Shown piece after piece: positions 17,925 through 27,131 of a DNA stretch of 53,667 bases (positions within the stretch are counted from its first letter, which is position 1; each line of letters begins with the position of its first letter). A model generated the notes under the pieces. That model ran no database searches, was not told where the DNA came from, and worked only from the letters and a program-made list of their open reading frames with translations. This stretch comes from Candidatus Gastranaerophilales bacterium (lineage in GTDB: Bacteria; Cyanobacteriota; Vampirovibrionia; Gastranaerophilales; Gastranaerophilaceae): NCBI GenBank assembly GCA_944323155.1, contig CALURL010000013.1, positions 1 through 53,667 on the forward strand, given 5' to 3'. The position numbers and the translations under genes were made by a program.

Positions 17925-18586
17925 AATTTATTTTTAACCGCCTCCTCATACATTGCAGGTGCATCAGCTTCAAGCTGTTCAAGAGAAGCTTTTATTTGTT
18001 CTTTAATTTTCGCAAGTTCTTCATCAGTGGCATCTGGTTTTATGTAAATTGGTTCTGCATACGTGTTAAGTATATTACAATCTCCCAGTGGTGTTTTCAT
18101 CTTATCCCATGAAGGCAGATTTATAAATGTTCTTTGCGGAGAATACCAGTGTGCAGGAACAATTGGCGCCCCTGTCATTTGTGCTAGTTTTAAAGCTCCA
18201 TTTTTAACTTTATGTAAAGGGCCGCTAGGACCATCAACCATTATTGCTACACATTCGCCTTCTTTTAATCTTTCCATCATTTGCATTGTAGAAGCTACTG
18301 CTCCTTTTTTATTTGAAGACCCTCTAACGACTTTAAATCCCCATTTTTCTACAGCCCTTGCAATAATTTCTCCATCAATAGATGTACTGATTAGGACATT
18401 TAAGTGTGCTTTGTCTTTAATACCGTGAATTAAAAATTGGTTTGCATGCCACATTACGTATATGCAAGGTGTTATTTCTGGATTATTTACTTCTTCAATA
18501 TGCGTAAAAATTTCTTGCAGGCGTAAAATTCTGTATGCAACAGTTGATATAGCGTCAACATTTTTTGCGTTAATAAGTCTAACCAT
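17903..18586 (-). CDS. DUF374 lysophospholipid acyltransferase-like protein
   Basis: A 227-residue protein of the LPLAT/DUF374 family. It has the catalytic-type region MWHANQ near residue 46, VRGSSNKKG (about 90), MVDGPSGPLHKVKNGAL (about 116-132) and APIVPAHW. Members transfer acyl chains to a lipid or lipid A precursor at the inner membrane. With kdsB elsewhere in the window, a lipid A-related acyltransferase is plausible, but this is inference. There is no Shine-Dalgarno. An extended -10 ends six bases before the ATG, so the operon mRNA is probably leaderless. Confidence 0.85.
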   Translation of the reverse strand: MVRLINAKNVDAISTVAYRILRLQEIFTHIEEVNNPEITPCIYVMWHANQFLIHGIKDKAHLNVLISTSIDGEIIARAVEKWGFKVVRGSSNKKGAVASTMQMMERLKEGECVAIMVDGPSGPLHKVKNGALKLAQMTGAPIVPAHWYSPQRTFINLPSWDKMKTPLGDCNILNTYAEPIYIKPDATDEELAKIKEQIKASLEQLEADAPAMYEEAVKNKLWNKKKK

Positions 18587-18592
18587 GCTTAA

Positions 18593-18601
18593 ATTATATC
18601 A
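18593..18601 (-). promoter_or_regulatory. Extended -10 box, leaderless start of the DUF374-dacB operon
   Basis: Minus strand TGA-TATAAT, then TTAAGC and ATG. A perfect extended -10 with a six-base gap, and no ribosome site. Confidence 0.65.
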
Positions 18602-18703
18602 TAAAACTGTACTATTCAATAGTATTGCAAAAATTGAAAAATAAAACTTGAACTTTTTACACTTTTATACAAGCAGAAAATTCACGCTTGCCTTTTTTAT
18701 TAC

Positions 18704-18731
18704 TTGCACAAATTCTTTTTTGAGGTATGAT
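18704..18731 (+). promoter_or_regulatory. Promoter of tig
   Basis: TTGCAC (18704-18709), 16 bases, TATGAT (18726-18731). The leader of about 30 bases includes AAAAGGGA as ribosome site. Confidence 0.55.
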
Positions 18732-18769
18732 TTAAAAAGATTTACACACACAATAGAAAAGGGAAAATT

Positions 18770-20077
18770 ATGAAAGTTACATTGGAAAAAGAAAAAGAAA
18801 ATTTGGTAAAATTAGATATTACAATTCCAGCAAAAGATGCTGCTGATGCTTATAATGCCGCAGTTAAAACGATTTCTCAGTACGTTAATATTGACGGGTT
18901 CAGAAAAGGTAAAGCACCTCGTCAGGTCGTTGAAAGACATGTTGGTACTGAAAGAATTAAACAGCAAGCTATTGAACATTTGATGCCAAAAGCTATTCAG
19001 GAAGCTGTTAAAGAAAATAGCTTAGATTTAATTACTCAGCCATATATTACTTCTTACGATTTTGAAGTTGGTAAAGATTTACAAGTAGTTGCAAAAGCAG
19101 AATTAAGACCTGAAGTTACTTTAGGCGATTATAAAGGTTTGACTGTAGAAGTTGAAGATTCTCCAATTGCTGAAGATGCTCAGGAAAAATCTATTCAAAA
19201 TCTTTTAAATCAACATTCAACTTTGGAAATTGTAACCGATAGACCTACAAAAGAAACAGATACTGCTGTTATTGATTTTGAAGGTTTTGCTAATGGTGAA
19301 AAGATTAAAGGCGGAGATGCTAAAAATTATCCGCTTGATTTAGCGCATTCAAACTTTATACCGGGATTTGCAGAACAGCTTGTTGGTAAAAATCTTAATG
19401 ATGAGTTCGAAATTAAAGTTACTTTCCCTGAACAGTATCATGATGAAAAATTAAAAGGACAGCCTGCTACATTTAAAATTAAAATACATGAAATTAAGGA
19501 AAGAAAAGTTCCTGAGCTTAATGATGAATTTGCTCAAAAAGTTGGACCTTTTAAAACTTTAGATGAATTAAAAGCTGATGTTCAAAAATATCTTGACAAT
19601 CAAAGAGAAAGAACTAACAAAACTAATTCAGAAAATGCTGTTTTTGCAAAAGTTGTTGACGCTGCAAAAGTTGAGATTCCTGAATCAATGATTGAAAGAG
19701 AAGTTAACTCTTTGAAAGAAGAATATAAACAAAGATTTGCTATGCAGGGTATTAACTGGGATAATATTGTTAAGTCTCAGGGAGAAGATGAACTTTTGAA
19801 AAACTTGCATGAAGATGCTAAAGTTAGAATTAAAAATTCTCTTGTAATTGACAAAATCGCTAAGTCCGAAAATATTAAACTAGAACAAAAAGACTTGGAA
19901 GAAAAATTCTCTCAATTAGCAGCTGCATACGGTATGCAAACTAAAGATTTGATACAACAAATTGGCAGAAATCCAGAAGTTTTGGCTTCTATCTCTCAAC
20001 AGGCCATGAACGATAAGGTTAGAGATTTCTTGATGAACAACAATAAAGTAGAAATTGTTGAACCTAAGAAAAAATAG
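18770..20077 (+). CDS. tig: Trigger factor
   Basis: A 435-residue ribosome-associated chaperone and prolyl isomerase, normal length. The N-terminal domain carries the ribosome-docking motif GFRKGKAP at 43-50. The FKBP-type domain follows (about 150-245, from TDTAVIDFEGF to ATFKIKIHEIKER), then the helical arm domain to a Lys-rich end. It heads the common tig-clpP-clpX cluster. clpP has its own extra promoter in the 83-base gap. Confidence 0.97.
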   Translation: MKVTLEKEKENLVKLDITIPAKDAADAYNAAVKTISQYVNIDGFRKGKAPRQVVERHVGTERIKQQAIEHLMPKAIQEAVKENSLDLITQPYITSYDFEVGKDLQVVAKAELRPEVTLGDYKGLTVEVEDSPIAEDAQEKSIQNLLNQHSTLEIVTDRPTKETDTAVIDFEGFANGEKIKGGDAKNYPLDLAHSNFIPGFAEQLVGKNLNDEFEIKVTFPEQYHDEKLKGQPATFKIKIHEIKERKVPELNDEFAQKVGPFKTLDELKADVQKYLDNQRERTNKTNSENAVFAKVVDAAKVEIPESMIEREVNSLKEEYKQRFAMQGINWDNIVKSQGEDELLKNLHEDAKVRIKNSLVIDKIAKSENIKLEQKDLEEKFSQLAAAYGMQTKDLIQQIGRNPEVLASISQQAMNDKVRDFLMNNNKVEIVEPKKK

Positions 20078-20109
20078 TTCGGTTGATGTAGAAACAAAAC
20101 TTATATAGC

Positions 20110-20118
20110 TGATATAAT
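20110..20118 (+). promoter_or_regulatory. Extended -10 box upstream of clpP
   Basis: TGA-TATAAT in the tig-clpP gap. The predicted start near 20125 leaves a leader of about 35 bases with AAAGGA before ATG. This allows clpP-clpX expression apart from tig. No clear -35. Confidence 0.5.
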
Positions 20119-20160
20119 GTAATTATTATAATTTATGAAAATAAGAAAGGAAATAAAATC

Positions 20161-20754
20161 ATGAGTTTTGTACCTGTGGTAATTGAACAGTCCAGCAGAG
20201 GTGAACGTTCTTTTGACATTTTTTCAAGATTGTTGAGAGAAAGAATTATATTTTTAGGAACTCCTATTGATGATATGGTTGCAAATTTAGTTGTGGCTCA
20301 GTTACTTTTATTGGACAGCGAAAACCCGGAAAAAGATATTATGTTATATATTAACAGTCCCGGAGGTTCTGTTACTGCTGGTTTTGCAATCTATGATACT
20401 ATGCAGCATATAAGAGCAGATGTTTCTACTATTTGCTTAGGACAGGCTGCTTCTATGGGTGCTTTTCTTCTTTCTTCCGGTACTAAAGGTAAAAGAATGG
20501 CTTTGCCTCATTCAAGAGTGTTAATTCACCAGCCTTTAGGCGGTGCTCAAGGTCAGGCTACTGATATTGAAATTCAAGCTGCTGAAATTATCAGAATTAA
20601 AAAATCTTTAAATGAAATTTTGGCTGCTAATACAGGGCAATCTATCAAGAAAATTGAAAAAGATACTGACAGAGATTATATCATGACTCCGGCTGAAGCT
20701 TTGGAATATGGTATGATTGACAAAGTAATTTCAAGAGATGTAGTTAAAGGTTAA
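20161..20754 (+). CDS. clpP: ATP-dependent Clp protease proteolytic subunit
   Basis: A 197-residue serine protease that assembles as two heptameric rings. The triad is at the canonical places: S98 (GQAASMGA), H123 (VLIHQP) and D172 (DTDRDY). [10 protein letters not shown] near residue 65-74 gives the oxyanion strand. There is no cleavable extension beyond a short N-terminus. clpX follows directly, the partner that unfolds its substrates. Confidence 0.98.
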   Translation: MSFVPVVIEQSSRGERSFDIFSRLLRERIIFLGTPIDDMVANLVVAQLLLLDSENPEKDIMLYINSPGGSVTAGFAIYDTMQHIRADVSTICLGQAASMGAFLLSSGTKGKRMALPHSRVLIHQPLGGAQGQATDIEIQAAEIIRIKKSLNEILAANTGQSIKKIEKDTDRDYIMTPAEALEYGMIDKVISRDVVKG

Positions 20755-20770
20755 AATTAGTTTGAATTCT

Positions 20771-20795
20771 GCGGGGGAGAGCTCTCCCCTTAGCA
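20771..20795. other. GC-rich palindrome between clpP and clpX
   Basis: GGGGAGAGCTCTCCCC (20774-20789) is a perfect 16-base palindrome, extended by CTGC/GCAG pairing outside. There is no T-run, so it is not a classic terminator. It could be an RNA processing or stability hairpin in the clpP-clpX transcript, or a protein-binding site. Confidence 0.5.
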
Positions 20796-20826
20796 GCTTT
20801 AAATTTTATCAGAGAGGATAAGATAA

Positions 20827-22140
20827 ATGCCAAAGCATGACGACAGTAGATTAAAATGTTCATTTTGCGGAAAATCTCAAGATCAGGTGAAAAAACTTAT
20901 TGCCGGTCCTGAAGTTTATATTTGCGATGAATGTGTTGAGCTTTGTAATGAAATTCTTGATGAAGAATTTTTTGAAAATAAGGACAAGGATAGTAGTCAA
21001 GAAAATGATGAAAATCAAGAAAAACCTATTCCTAAACCTCATGAAATTAAAGCTTACCTTGATGAATATATTGTCGGTCAGGATGATGCTAAAAAAGTCT
21101 TATCAGTAGCTGTTTATAATCATTACAAAAGATTAAAACACAATAAGTCTGCTGATTTGAAAAATAATGTAGAAATTCAAAAATCCAATATTTTACTTGT
21201 TGGACCAACAGGTTCCGGTAAAACTTTGCTTGCGCAGACTCTTGCAAAAATGCTTGATGTTCCATTTGCTGTTGCGGATGCAACTACTTTAACTGAAGCT
21301 GGTTATGTAGGCGATGATGTTGAAAATATTCTTCTTCGTCTTTATCAGAATGCTGAATTTGATTCTGCTAAAGCTGAAAGAGGTATTATTTATATTGATG
21401 AAATTGATAAAATATCAAGAAAGTCAGAAAACACCTCAATTACAAGAGATGTTTCAGGTGAAGGTGTTCAACAGGCTCTGTTAAAATTAATTGAAGGTAC
21501 TGTTGCCCATGTTCCTCCTCAAGGCGGCAGAAAACATCCACATCAGGAGTTTATTGATATTGATACAAGTAATATTTTATTTATTGTTGGCGGTGCATTT
21601 GTTGGACTTGAAAAAATTGTCGAACGCAGAGCCGACGAAGGTACTTCTGTTGGATTTGGTGCAAAAGCGCCTATGACTCAGGCTGAAAAAGAAGCCAATG
21701 CTGTTAAAATGCTTAAAAAATTGCAGCCTGAAGATTTATTAAAATTTGGTTTAATCCCGGAATTTATTGGTCGTGTTCCAATTTATGCTGTCCTTGATCA
21801 ACTTAATGAAAAGACGTTAAAGATGATTTTGACTGAACCTAAAAATGCCGTTTTAAAACAGTATAAGTGTTTGCTGGAAATGGATGGTGTTGATTTGGAA
21901 TTTGAACCTGAGGCAGTTGACTTAATTGCTCAGGAAGCAATGAAACGTAAAACAGGGGCTAGAGCTTTGCGTTCTATTGTTGAAGAAATAATGCTGGATG
22001 TTATGTATGATGTTCCGACAAAAGGCGATATGACAAAATTTGTTGTTACGGCTGATATGGTTAAGAACAGAAATAATGCAGAATTGATCAAGCTTCCAAC
22101 AAAGCATGTTGATGACGCTAATAAAGAAATTACTGCATAG
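20827..22140 (+). CDS. clpX: Clp protease ATP-binding subunit ClpX
   Basis: A 437-residue AAA+ unfoldase. The N-terminal zinc-binding domain has C11, C14, C33 and C36. Walker A is GPTGSGKT near residue 125, Walker B is IIYIDEIDK near 190. The substrate-pore loop GYVGDD and the IGF-type ClpP-docking loop region follow, and the C-terminal D2 domain includes the sensor-2 [15 protein letters not shown] is the ribosome site. It lies 72 bases after clpP and 18 before polA. Confidence 0.98.
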   Translation: MPKHDDSRLKCSFCGKSQDQVKKLIAGPEVYICDECVELCNEILDEEFFENKDKDSSQENDENQEKPIPKPHEIKAYLDEYIVGQDDAKKVLSVAVYNHYKRLKHNKSADLKNNVEIQKSNILLVGPTGSGKTLLAQTLAKMLDVPFAVADATTLTEAGYVGDDVENILLRLYQNAEFDSAKAERGIIYIDEIDKISRKSENTSITRDVSGEGVQQALLKLIEGTVAHVPPQGGRKHPHQEFIDIDTSNILFIVGGAFVGLEKIVERRADEGTSVGFGAKAPMTQAEKEANAVKMLKKLQPEDLLKFGLIPEFIGRVPIYAVLDQLNEKTLKMILTEPKNAVLKQYKCLLEMDGVDLEFEPEAVDLIAQEAMKRKTGARALRSIVEEIMLDVMYDVPTKGDMTKFVVTADMVKNRNNAELIKLPTKHVDDANKEITA

Positions 22141-22158
22141 TTAATTTAGGATATTGGT

Positions 22159-25023
22159 ATGGATAAAAAAAAGACGCTTATCTTAATAGATGGACATGCT
22201 TTAGCATTTCGTCAATATTATGCGTTAGAGCGTACTAATATGAAAACAACTTCCGGAACTCCTACATGGGCTGTTTTTGGTTTTTTTAAGGCAATATTTG
22301 ATTTGCTAAAAAACAAAGACTTACAGGCAGATGCTATTGCTGTAGCCTTTGATGTCAGTCATAAAACTTTTAGAACCGAAAAGTATGATAATTATAAGTC
22401 AAATCGTTCTGCTATGCCTGATAGTATGCGCGTGCAAATGGATTTGATTTATGAAGGTTTGAAAGCATTTAATATTCCCATTTATACTAAAGAAGGCTTT
22501 GAAGCTGACGATGTTATCGGCACTATCTCTAAAGAGGCATGTGAACTCGGGCATAAGGTTTTAATTTTAACTGGAGATCAAGACGCTTTCCAGCTTGTAG
22601 ACAAGGATGGATGTGTTAAGGTAATAATTCCTTCAAAGGGTGAGCTTGTGGAATATGATTGGGAGAAGGTTCATGAAAAGTTAGGCGTTTATCCTAATCA
22701 GGTAGTTGATTATAAAGGTTTGCGTGGTGATACATCTGATTGTATTCCTGGCGTTAAGGGGATTGGAGAAAAGACTGCTTGTAAACTTCTGGAAAGATAC
22801 GGAACTCTTGATGCATGCCTTGCTGATTGTGAAAATATTAAAGAAAAATCTGTAAGAGAAAAAATTTGTGAAGGAAAAGAGCAGGCAAAATTAAGTCAAT
22901 ATCTGGCGACAATTGTTAGAGATTTGGATATTAATTTTGATTTTGAAGGAACAAAAGTTGAGCTGCCTGATGTGACAAATGTTATTGAATATTTGAAAAA
23001 AATGCAGTTTTACGGATTTATAAAAAATATAAATAAAATTTTATACTCTTTTAATAAGACTGATGCTGCTAAAGTAGATAATTCTTTGCTTATTTCTAAT
23101 AATTCTGTTGATGGACAGTTACAGCTTGGTATTTTTTCTGAAACAATTAAGGATGAGATTAATAATTCAGATTTCGCTTTTGAAAAAAATTTAATAACTG
23201 ACTCAGCAGATTTGGAGCTTCTTGTTGAAGAGTTAGAAAAACAAACATTATTTTCTTTTAGATTATACGCTGACGTTGTTAATGCTGTGCATTCAAAAAT
23301 TATCGGTATTGCAGTTGCCTATAATAATTTAATGTATGCTGATGATAAAATTCATTTTAGAGGAGATGTTAATAAAGGAACTAAAGCATTTTATATTCCG
23401 CTTGCACACTCCTCTTTAACAAATCAGCTTAGAGTTGAGGATGTTTTATCTAAGCTGAAACCAATTTTTGAAAACATAAATATCAAAAAGGCTTCCCATA
23501 ATGTAAAACCTGAATTGAATATTTTCAAGAATTATGGAATAAGCCTGAATGGTGTAATTTTCGATGTTATGCTTGCAAGTTATGTCAAGGATCCGAATAG
23601 AAAACAAGAGTTAGAAGTTCAAGCACTGGAGCATTTAAATTATGCTATTAATTCATTTGATCCGGCCTCTGATGGGAAAAGAAAACATTTAAGTTTTTGT
23701 GATGCATTAATTGATAATGCTTTTACATTTGCTGCTGATGAAGTTTCACTTATTTTAGCTCTTACTAAATTCTGGTGTGAAAATCTTGATGAAAAAGAAT
23801 TATCTATTTTATATGATATAGAATTGCCGCTTACAAGTGTTCTTGCTGATATGGAATATACCGGCGTTTCAGTGAATAAAGATTATTTGTTAAAACTAAA
23901 ATATGCAATGGATAAAAAGCTTTCGAACCTTGAAGAAACCATTGTGAGCCTTGCTGGTGTAGAATTTAATTTGAACTCTCCCCGTCAGGTCGCTCAGGTT
24001 TTATTTGAAAAAATGGGGCTGAAAACCAAAAAGAAAAGAGGGAAGTCTGCATATTCGACAAGTGCTGCTGTTTTGGAAGAGTTGGCAGATGAGCATGAAA
24101 TTGCACGATTACTTTTGGAATACAGAAAGTTTGCTAAATTAAAATCTACATATACAGATTCATTGATTGACCTGATTGATCCGTTTGATAATAGAATTCA
24201 TACTACTTATAATCAAACAGTTACTGTTACAGGAAGATTATCTTCTTCTAATCCAAACTTGCAGAATATTCCAGTAAGAACTGATGAAGGCAATAAAATA
24301 AGAAATGCTTTTGTTTCTAAGGATAATGAAAATTATTTGTTATTGTCATCGGATTACTCTCAAATTGAATTAAGACTTCTTGCTCATATTTCACAAGATA
24401 AACATCTTTTGGAAGCATTTAATAATGGAATTGATGTTCACTCTTTAACTGCGTCTAAAGTTTTTGATGTGCCGGTTGAAGAGGTTACAAAAGATATGCG
24501 ATACAAGGCCAAAGCAGTTAATTTCGGAATAATTTACGGCCAGAGTAAATATGGATTAGCAAAGGCGCTTGGTATAACTAATGATGAAGCAAATGAGTTT
24601 ATTGAAAAATATTTTGCAACTTATCCGCGTGTGAAAGCTTATATGGAAGGTACAATATTGCAGGCTCAGCAGCAAGGTTATGTCGAAACGATTTTTGGTC
24701 GTAAAAGATATCTGGCTCAAGAGCTGGAAAGTTCTAATGCAATGATTCGGGAAGCTGCAAAACGAGCAGCAATAAATCATCCTATGCAGGGGACTGCGGC
24801 TGATTTGATGAAAATTGCCATGATTAATTTCTCAAAATTGTTGAATGAAAATAATCTGCAGTCAAAAATGATTATGCAGGTTCATGATGAACTTGTTGTT
24901 GAAGTTTATAAACCTGAGTTAGAAAGGGTAAAAGAGCTTGTTAAAGAGGCAATGGAATTAGAACAGCCATTGAGTGTTCCGTTAGTTGTTGATATTAGTA
25001 TAGGAGAATCATGGAAAGAATAA
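22159..25023 (+). CDS. polA: DNA polymerase I
   Basis: A 954-residue repair and Okazaki-fragment polymerase. The order is a 5'-3' nuclease domain (1-300: LILIDGHALAFRQYYA, GFEADDVIGT, GVKGIGEKTA), a middle exonuclease-like domain (about 330-550) and the polymerase (about 560-954: DYSQIELRLLAH, YKAKAVNFGIIYG, MIMQVHDELVVE). In the middle domain the usual first-motif acidic pair is missing (FSFRLYAD in place of FDTET-like) and the second has NVKPE in place of N-x-K-x-D, so 3'-5' proofreading is probably lost. It follows clpX by 18 bases and its end overlaps the next gene. Confidence 0.97.
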   Translation: MDKKKTLILIDGHALAFRQYYALERTNMKTTSGTPTWAVFGFFKAIFDLLKNKDLQADAIAVAFDVSHKTFRTEKYDNYKSNRSAMPDSMRVQMDLIYEGLKAFNIPIYTKEGFEADDVIGTISKEACELGHKVLILTGDQDAFQLVDKDGCVKVIIPSKGELVEYDWEKVHEKLGVYPNQVVDYKGLRGDTSDCIPGVKGIGEKTACKLLERYGTLDACLADCENIKEKSVREKICEGKEQAKLSQYLATIVRDLDINFDFEGTKVELPDVTNVIEYLKKMQFYGFIKNINKILYSFNKTDAAKVDNSLLISNNSVDGQLQLGIFSETIKDEINNSDFAFEKNLITDSADLELLVEELEKQTLFSFRLYADVVNAVHSKIIGIAVAYNNLMYADDKIHFRGDVNKGTKAFYIPLAHSSLTNQLRVEDVLSKLKPIFENINIKKASHNVKPELNIFKNYGISLNGVIFDVMLASYVKDPNRKQELEVQALEHLNYAINSFDPASDGKRKHLSFCDALIDNAFTFAADEVSLILALTKFWCENLDEKELSILYDIELPLTSVLADMEYTGVSVNKDYLLKLKYAMDKKLSNLEETIVSLAGVEFNLNSPRQVAQVLFEKMGLKTKKKRGKSAYSTSAAVLEELADEHEIARLLLEYRKFAKLKSTYTDSLIDLIDPFDNRIHTTYNQTVTVTGRLSSSNPNLQNIPVRTDEGNKIRNAFVSKDNENYLLLSSDYSQIELRLLAHISQDKHLLEAFNNGIDVHSLTASKVFDVPVEEVTKDMRYKAKAVNFGIIYGQSKYGLAKALGITNDEANEFIEKYFATYPRVKAYMEGTILQAQQQGYVETIFGRKRYLAQELESSNAMIREAAKRAAINHPMQGTAADLMKIAMINFSKLLNENNLQSKMIMQVHDELVVEVYKPELERVKELVKEAMELEQPLSVPLVVDISIGESWKE

Positions 25024-25436
25024 AAATTTTTATATTCGGTCTATTTTTATGTTTGATGCTTTCAGCTAACTCATCTTTTGCAGAAGATGGGATTAGTATG
25101 AGTACGCTGGTTACTCCGCAAAATGTCTCTTTTTCTGCTTGTACTCAAAATTTTAATATGCCTGCTGATAAGCTTTTTTATTATGCTATCGCCAGTGCTA
25201 ATGCAAATAAATTTACAATTGATGAAATTCAGTCTAAAACAGGTTATATTCTATTTACTGCTGTGAATAAACAATTTTTGGCAAGTGTTTTGAAAAAGGA
25301 TGCTACACATTCTCAACTTAAAATTACACCTACTAACGGCGTTTACTACTTTGCCCCGGGAATTGTTTTGAATTTCTTTAGGTATATTGAGGTTAACTCC
25401 TCTGTTCCTATTGCAAATATCCCTGTAAAATATTAG
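25011..25436 (+). CDS. Small exported protein of unknown function
   Basis: A 141-residue protein with a signal peptide (hydrophobic 5-20, cleavage after SFA near residue 24). The mature part has alternating hydrophobic stretches and a C-terminal segment (GIVLNFFRYIEV). No family is recognised. TAGGAGA lies inside the end of polA and the ATG overlaps the polA frame by 13 bases, so it is coupled to polA. It converges on tlyA, with a four-base overlap. Confidence 0.7.
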   Translation: MERIKIFIFGLFLCLMLSANSSFAEDGISMSTLVTPQNVSFSACTQNFNMPADKLFYYAIASANANKFTIDEIQSKTGYILFTAVNKQFLASVLKKDATHSQLKITPTNGVYYFAPGIVLNFFRYIEVNSSVPIANIPVKY

Positions 25437-26242
25437 TTTAACACTTTGAATGCTTCTTCTACAATATCTTGAATAATAAATGTCTTTTCTTCATTAGCTG
25501 CAGTTGTAAGCCACACAAGATATTCTATATTACCTGACGGGCCTTTTATTGAAGAGTAGGTTAAATCATTAATATGATAGCCTATATTTTTTGCAAAGTT
25601 TATGACATTGGTGATAACTTCTCTGTGTACTTGTTTATCTCTTACTACACCGCCTTTTTCAACCTTATCTTTACCCGCTTCAAATTGAGGTTTTATAAGG
25701 CATATCATTTCATGAAAATCAGGATTAAGTAAGCTTTTTAGGTTCTCAAGGACTTTTGTTAGAGAAATAAATGACAAATCACTAACAAGCAAGTCGGCTA
25801 AAGTGTCGTTTTCAGCATAAATATCGTCTTTAGAGCATATTTTAAGATTTGTTCTTTCAATTACTTTTACTCTTTTGTCTGAGCGAATTTTCCAATCAAG
25901 CTGCCCGTAACCAACATCTACAGCATAGACAAATTTAGCTCCATTTTGCAGCAGACAGTCTGTAAAACCGCCTGTTGATGCACCTGCATCAAAGCATATT
26001 CTATCTTTTATCGTAACAGGGAAAGTGTCAAGCGCTTTTTTTAATTTAAATCCGCCTCTTGAAACATAAGGCATTGATTTTACTTGAATATCGTATTCTT
26101 TCGCTGGATTAATTTGAAATCCTGCTTTGGTAATGTATTCATCATTAATCTTAACATGACCTGCTAGAATTGCGGCTGCAGCTTTGCTTTTTGTTTCAAA
26201 ATAGCCTAAATCTGTCAGATATTTGTCTAAGCGTTCTTTCAT
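25433..26242 (-). CDS. tlyA: TlyA-family rRNA 2'-O-methyltransferase
   Basis: A 269-residue protein with an N-terminal S4 RNA-binding domain (1-60: ERLDKYLTDLGYFETKSKA) and an FtsJ/RrmJ-like SAM methyltransferase domain. SAM site: CFDAGASTGGFTDCLLQ near 84-100. VYAVDVGYGQLDWK and VSDLSFISL follow, then LIKPQFEAGKD. Members methylate 16S/23S rRNA cytidine ribose; some are hemolysin-annotated. There is no ribosome site. A -10-like TGC-TACTCT ends six bases before ATG. Confidence 0.93.
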   Translation of the reverse strand: MKERLDKYLTDLGYFETKSKAAAAILAGHVKINDEYITKAGFQINPAKEYDIQVKSMPYVSRGGFKLKKALDTFPVTIKDRICFDAGASTGGFTDCLLQNGAKFVYAVDVGYGQLDWKIRSDKRVKVIERTNLKICSKDDIYAENDTLADLLVSDLSFISLTKVLENLKSLLNPDFHEMICLIKPQFEAGKDKVEKGGVVRDKQVHREVITNVINFAKNIGYHINDLTYSSIKGPSGNIEYLVWLTTAANEEKTFIIQDIVEEAFKVLN

Positions 26243-26248
26243 AACTTT

Positions 26249-26257
26249 AGAGTAGCA
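26249..26257 (-). promoter_or_regulatory. Weak extended -10 box before tlyA
   Basis: Minus strand TGC-TACTCT, AAAGTT, ATG. The hexamer matches the consensus at its T, A and final T only, but the spacing and TGn are the same as for dnaE. Confidence 0.4.
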
Positions 26258-26322
26258 AATAAGTCTTTTAAAATCAATTATTTCCCAGTATGGATAATAC
26301 TTATAAATTTAGTTATTTATCT

Positions 26323-27093
26323 TCAAAGTTTAAATATGCACTCTGCGTTTGAAGTTGTAACTTCTGTTACTTTATCGAGTGAAATATTTTTAAGAGCCGC
26401 TATTTCTTCAGCGACATATTTTACATAAGCCGGTTGATTTTCTGTTCCGCGGTATGGAGTTGGAGTTAGATACGGGGCGTCTGTTTCAAGAATTATGTAC
26501 TCAAGTGGAATTGCTTCAACGACTTCTTTCATTTTTTTTGCGTTTTTAAATGTTACAACACCGCCTATTCCAAGATAATAACCTGCTTTAATACATTCTT
26601 TGGCAAATTCGACGCTTCCTGAAAAACAGTGCATCACGACTTTTGAAGTTTTATTGTATTCCTGTAATATATCAAAGGTGTCTTTATGAGCTTCCCTATC
26701 ATGAATATCTATTGGAAGATTTAATTCGTTTGCAAGTTTAATTTGTCTTATGAAAATTTCTTTTTGTAAGTCATTAAAACTTTTATCCCAGTAGTAGTCC
26801 AGTCCGATTTCGCCTATTGCAACTATTTTGGAATTTTGTGCATATTTTTTTATTTTTTCAATAAGTTCATCATTCCAGCTTTTCGCCTCTGATGGGTGAA
26901 TTCCCAGCATTCCGTATACATTATCATACTTTTCAATAAGCTGCATTATTACATCGAAATCTTGGGCTGATGCACCGGGAATTATAATTTTTTCAACATT
27001 ATTATTTTTTGCATTCTCTAAAACCTGTTCCACATCAAGACTTTCAATCATATTTATGTGCGAATGCGTGTCGATTAAATAATTTTTCTTCAT
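26323..27093 (-). CDS. tatD: TatD-family metal-dependent deoxyribonuclease
   Basis: A 256-residue TIM-barrel hydrolase. It begins YLIDTHSHINM, giving the HxH metal site, then GEIGLDYYWD near 92-101, PIDIHDREAH (about 128), VMHCFSGS (about 154) and LETDAPYLTP (about 206). YcfH/TatD proteins degrade DNA from the 3' end and act in repair. No Shine-Dalgarno. A perfect extended -10 stands six bases before ATG. It is divergent from gatD across only 38 bases. Confidence 0.92.
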   Translation of the reverse strand: MKKNYLIDTHSHINMIESLDVEQVLENAKNNNVEKIIIPGASAQDFDVIMQLIEKYDNVYGMLGIHPSEAKSWNDELIEKIKKYAQNSKIVAIGEIGLDYYWDKSFNDLQKEIFIRQIKLANELNLPIDIHDREAHKDTFDILQEYNKTSKVVMHCFSGSVEFAKECIKAGYYLGIGGVVTFKNAKKMKEVVEAIPLEYIILETDAPYLTPTPYRGTENQPAYVKYVAEEIAALKNISLDKVTEVTTSNAECIFKL

Positions 27094-27099
27094 AAAACA

Positions 27100-27108
27100 A
27101 TTATATCA
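27100..27108 (-). promoter_or_regulatory. Extended -10 box for leaderless tatD
   Basis: Minus strand TGA-TATAAT, TGTTTT, ATG of tatD. It lies within the 38-base gap shared with gatD. Confidence 0.7.
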
Positions 27109-27116
27109 CAGTTTTA

Positions 27117-27125
27117 TGGTATAAT
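27117..27125 (+). promoter_or_regulatory. Extended -10 box for leaderless gatD
   Basis: TGG-TATAAT, TTCATT, GTG of gatD. The two face-to-face -10 hexamers of tatD and gatD are 14 bases apart, so the promoters overlap and should compete for polymerase. Confidence 0.7.
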
Positions 27126-27131
27126 TTCATT

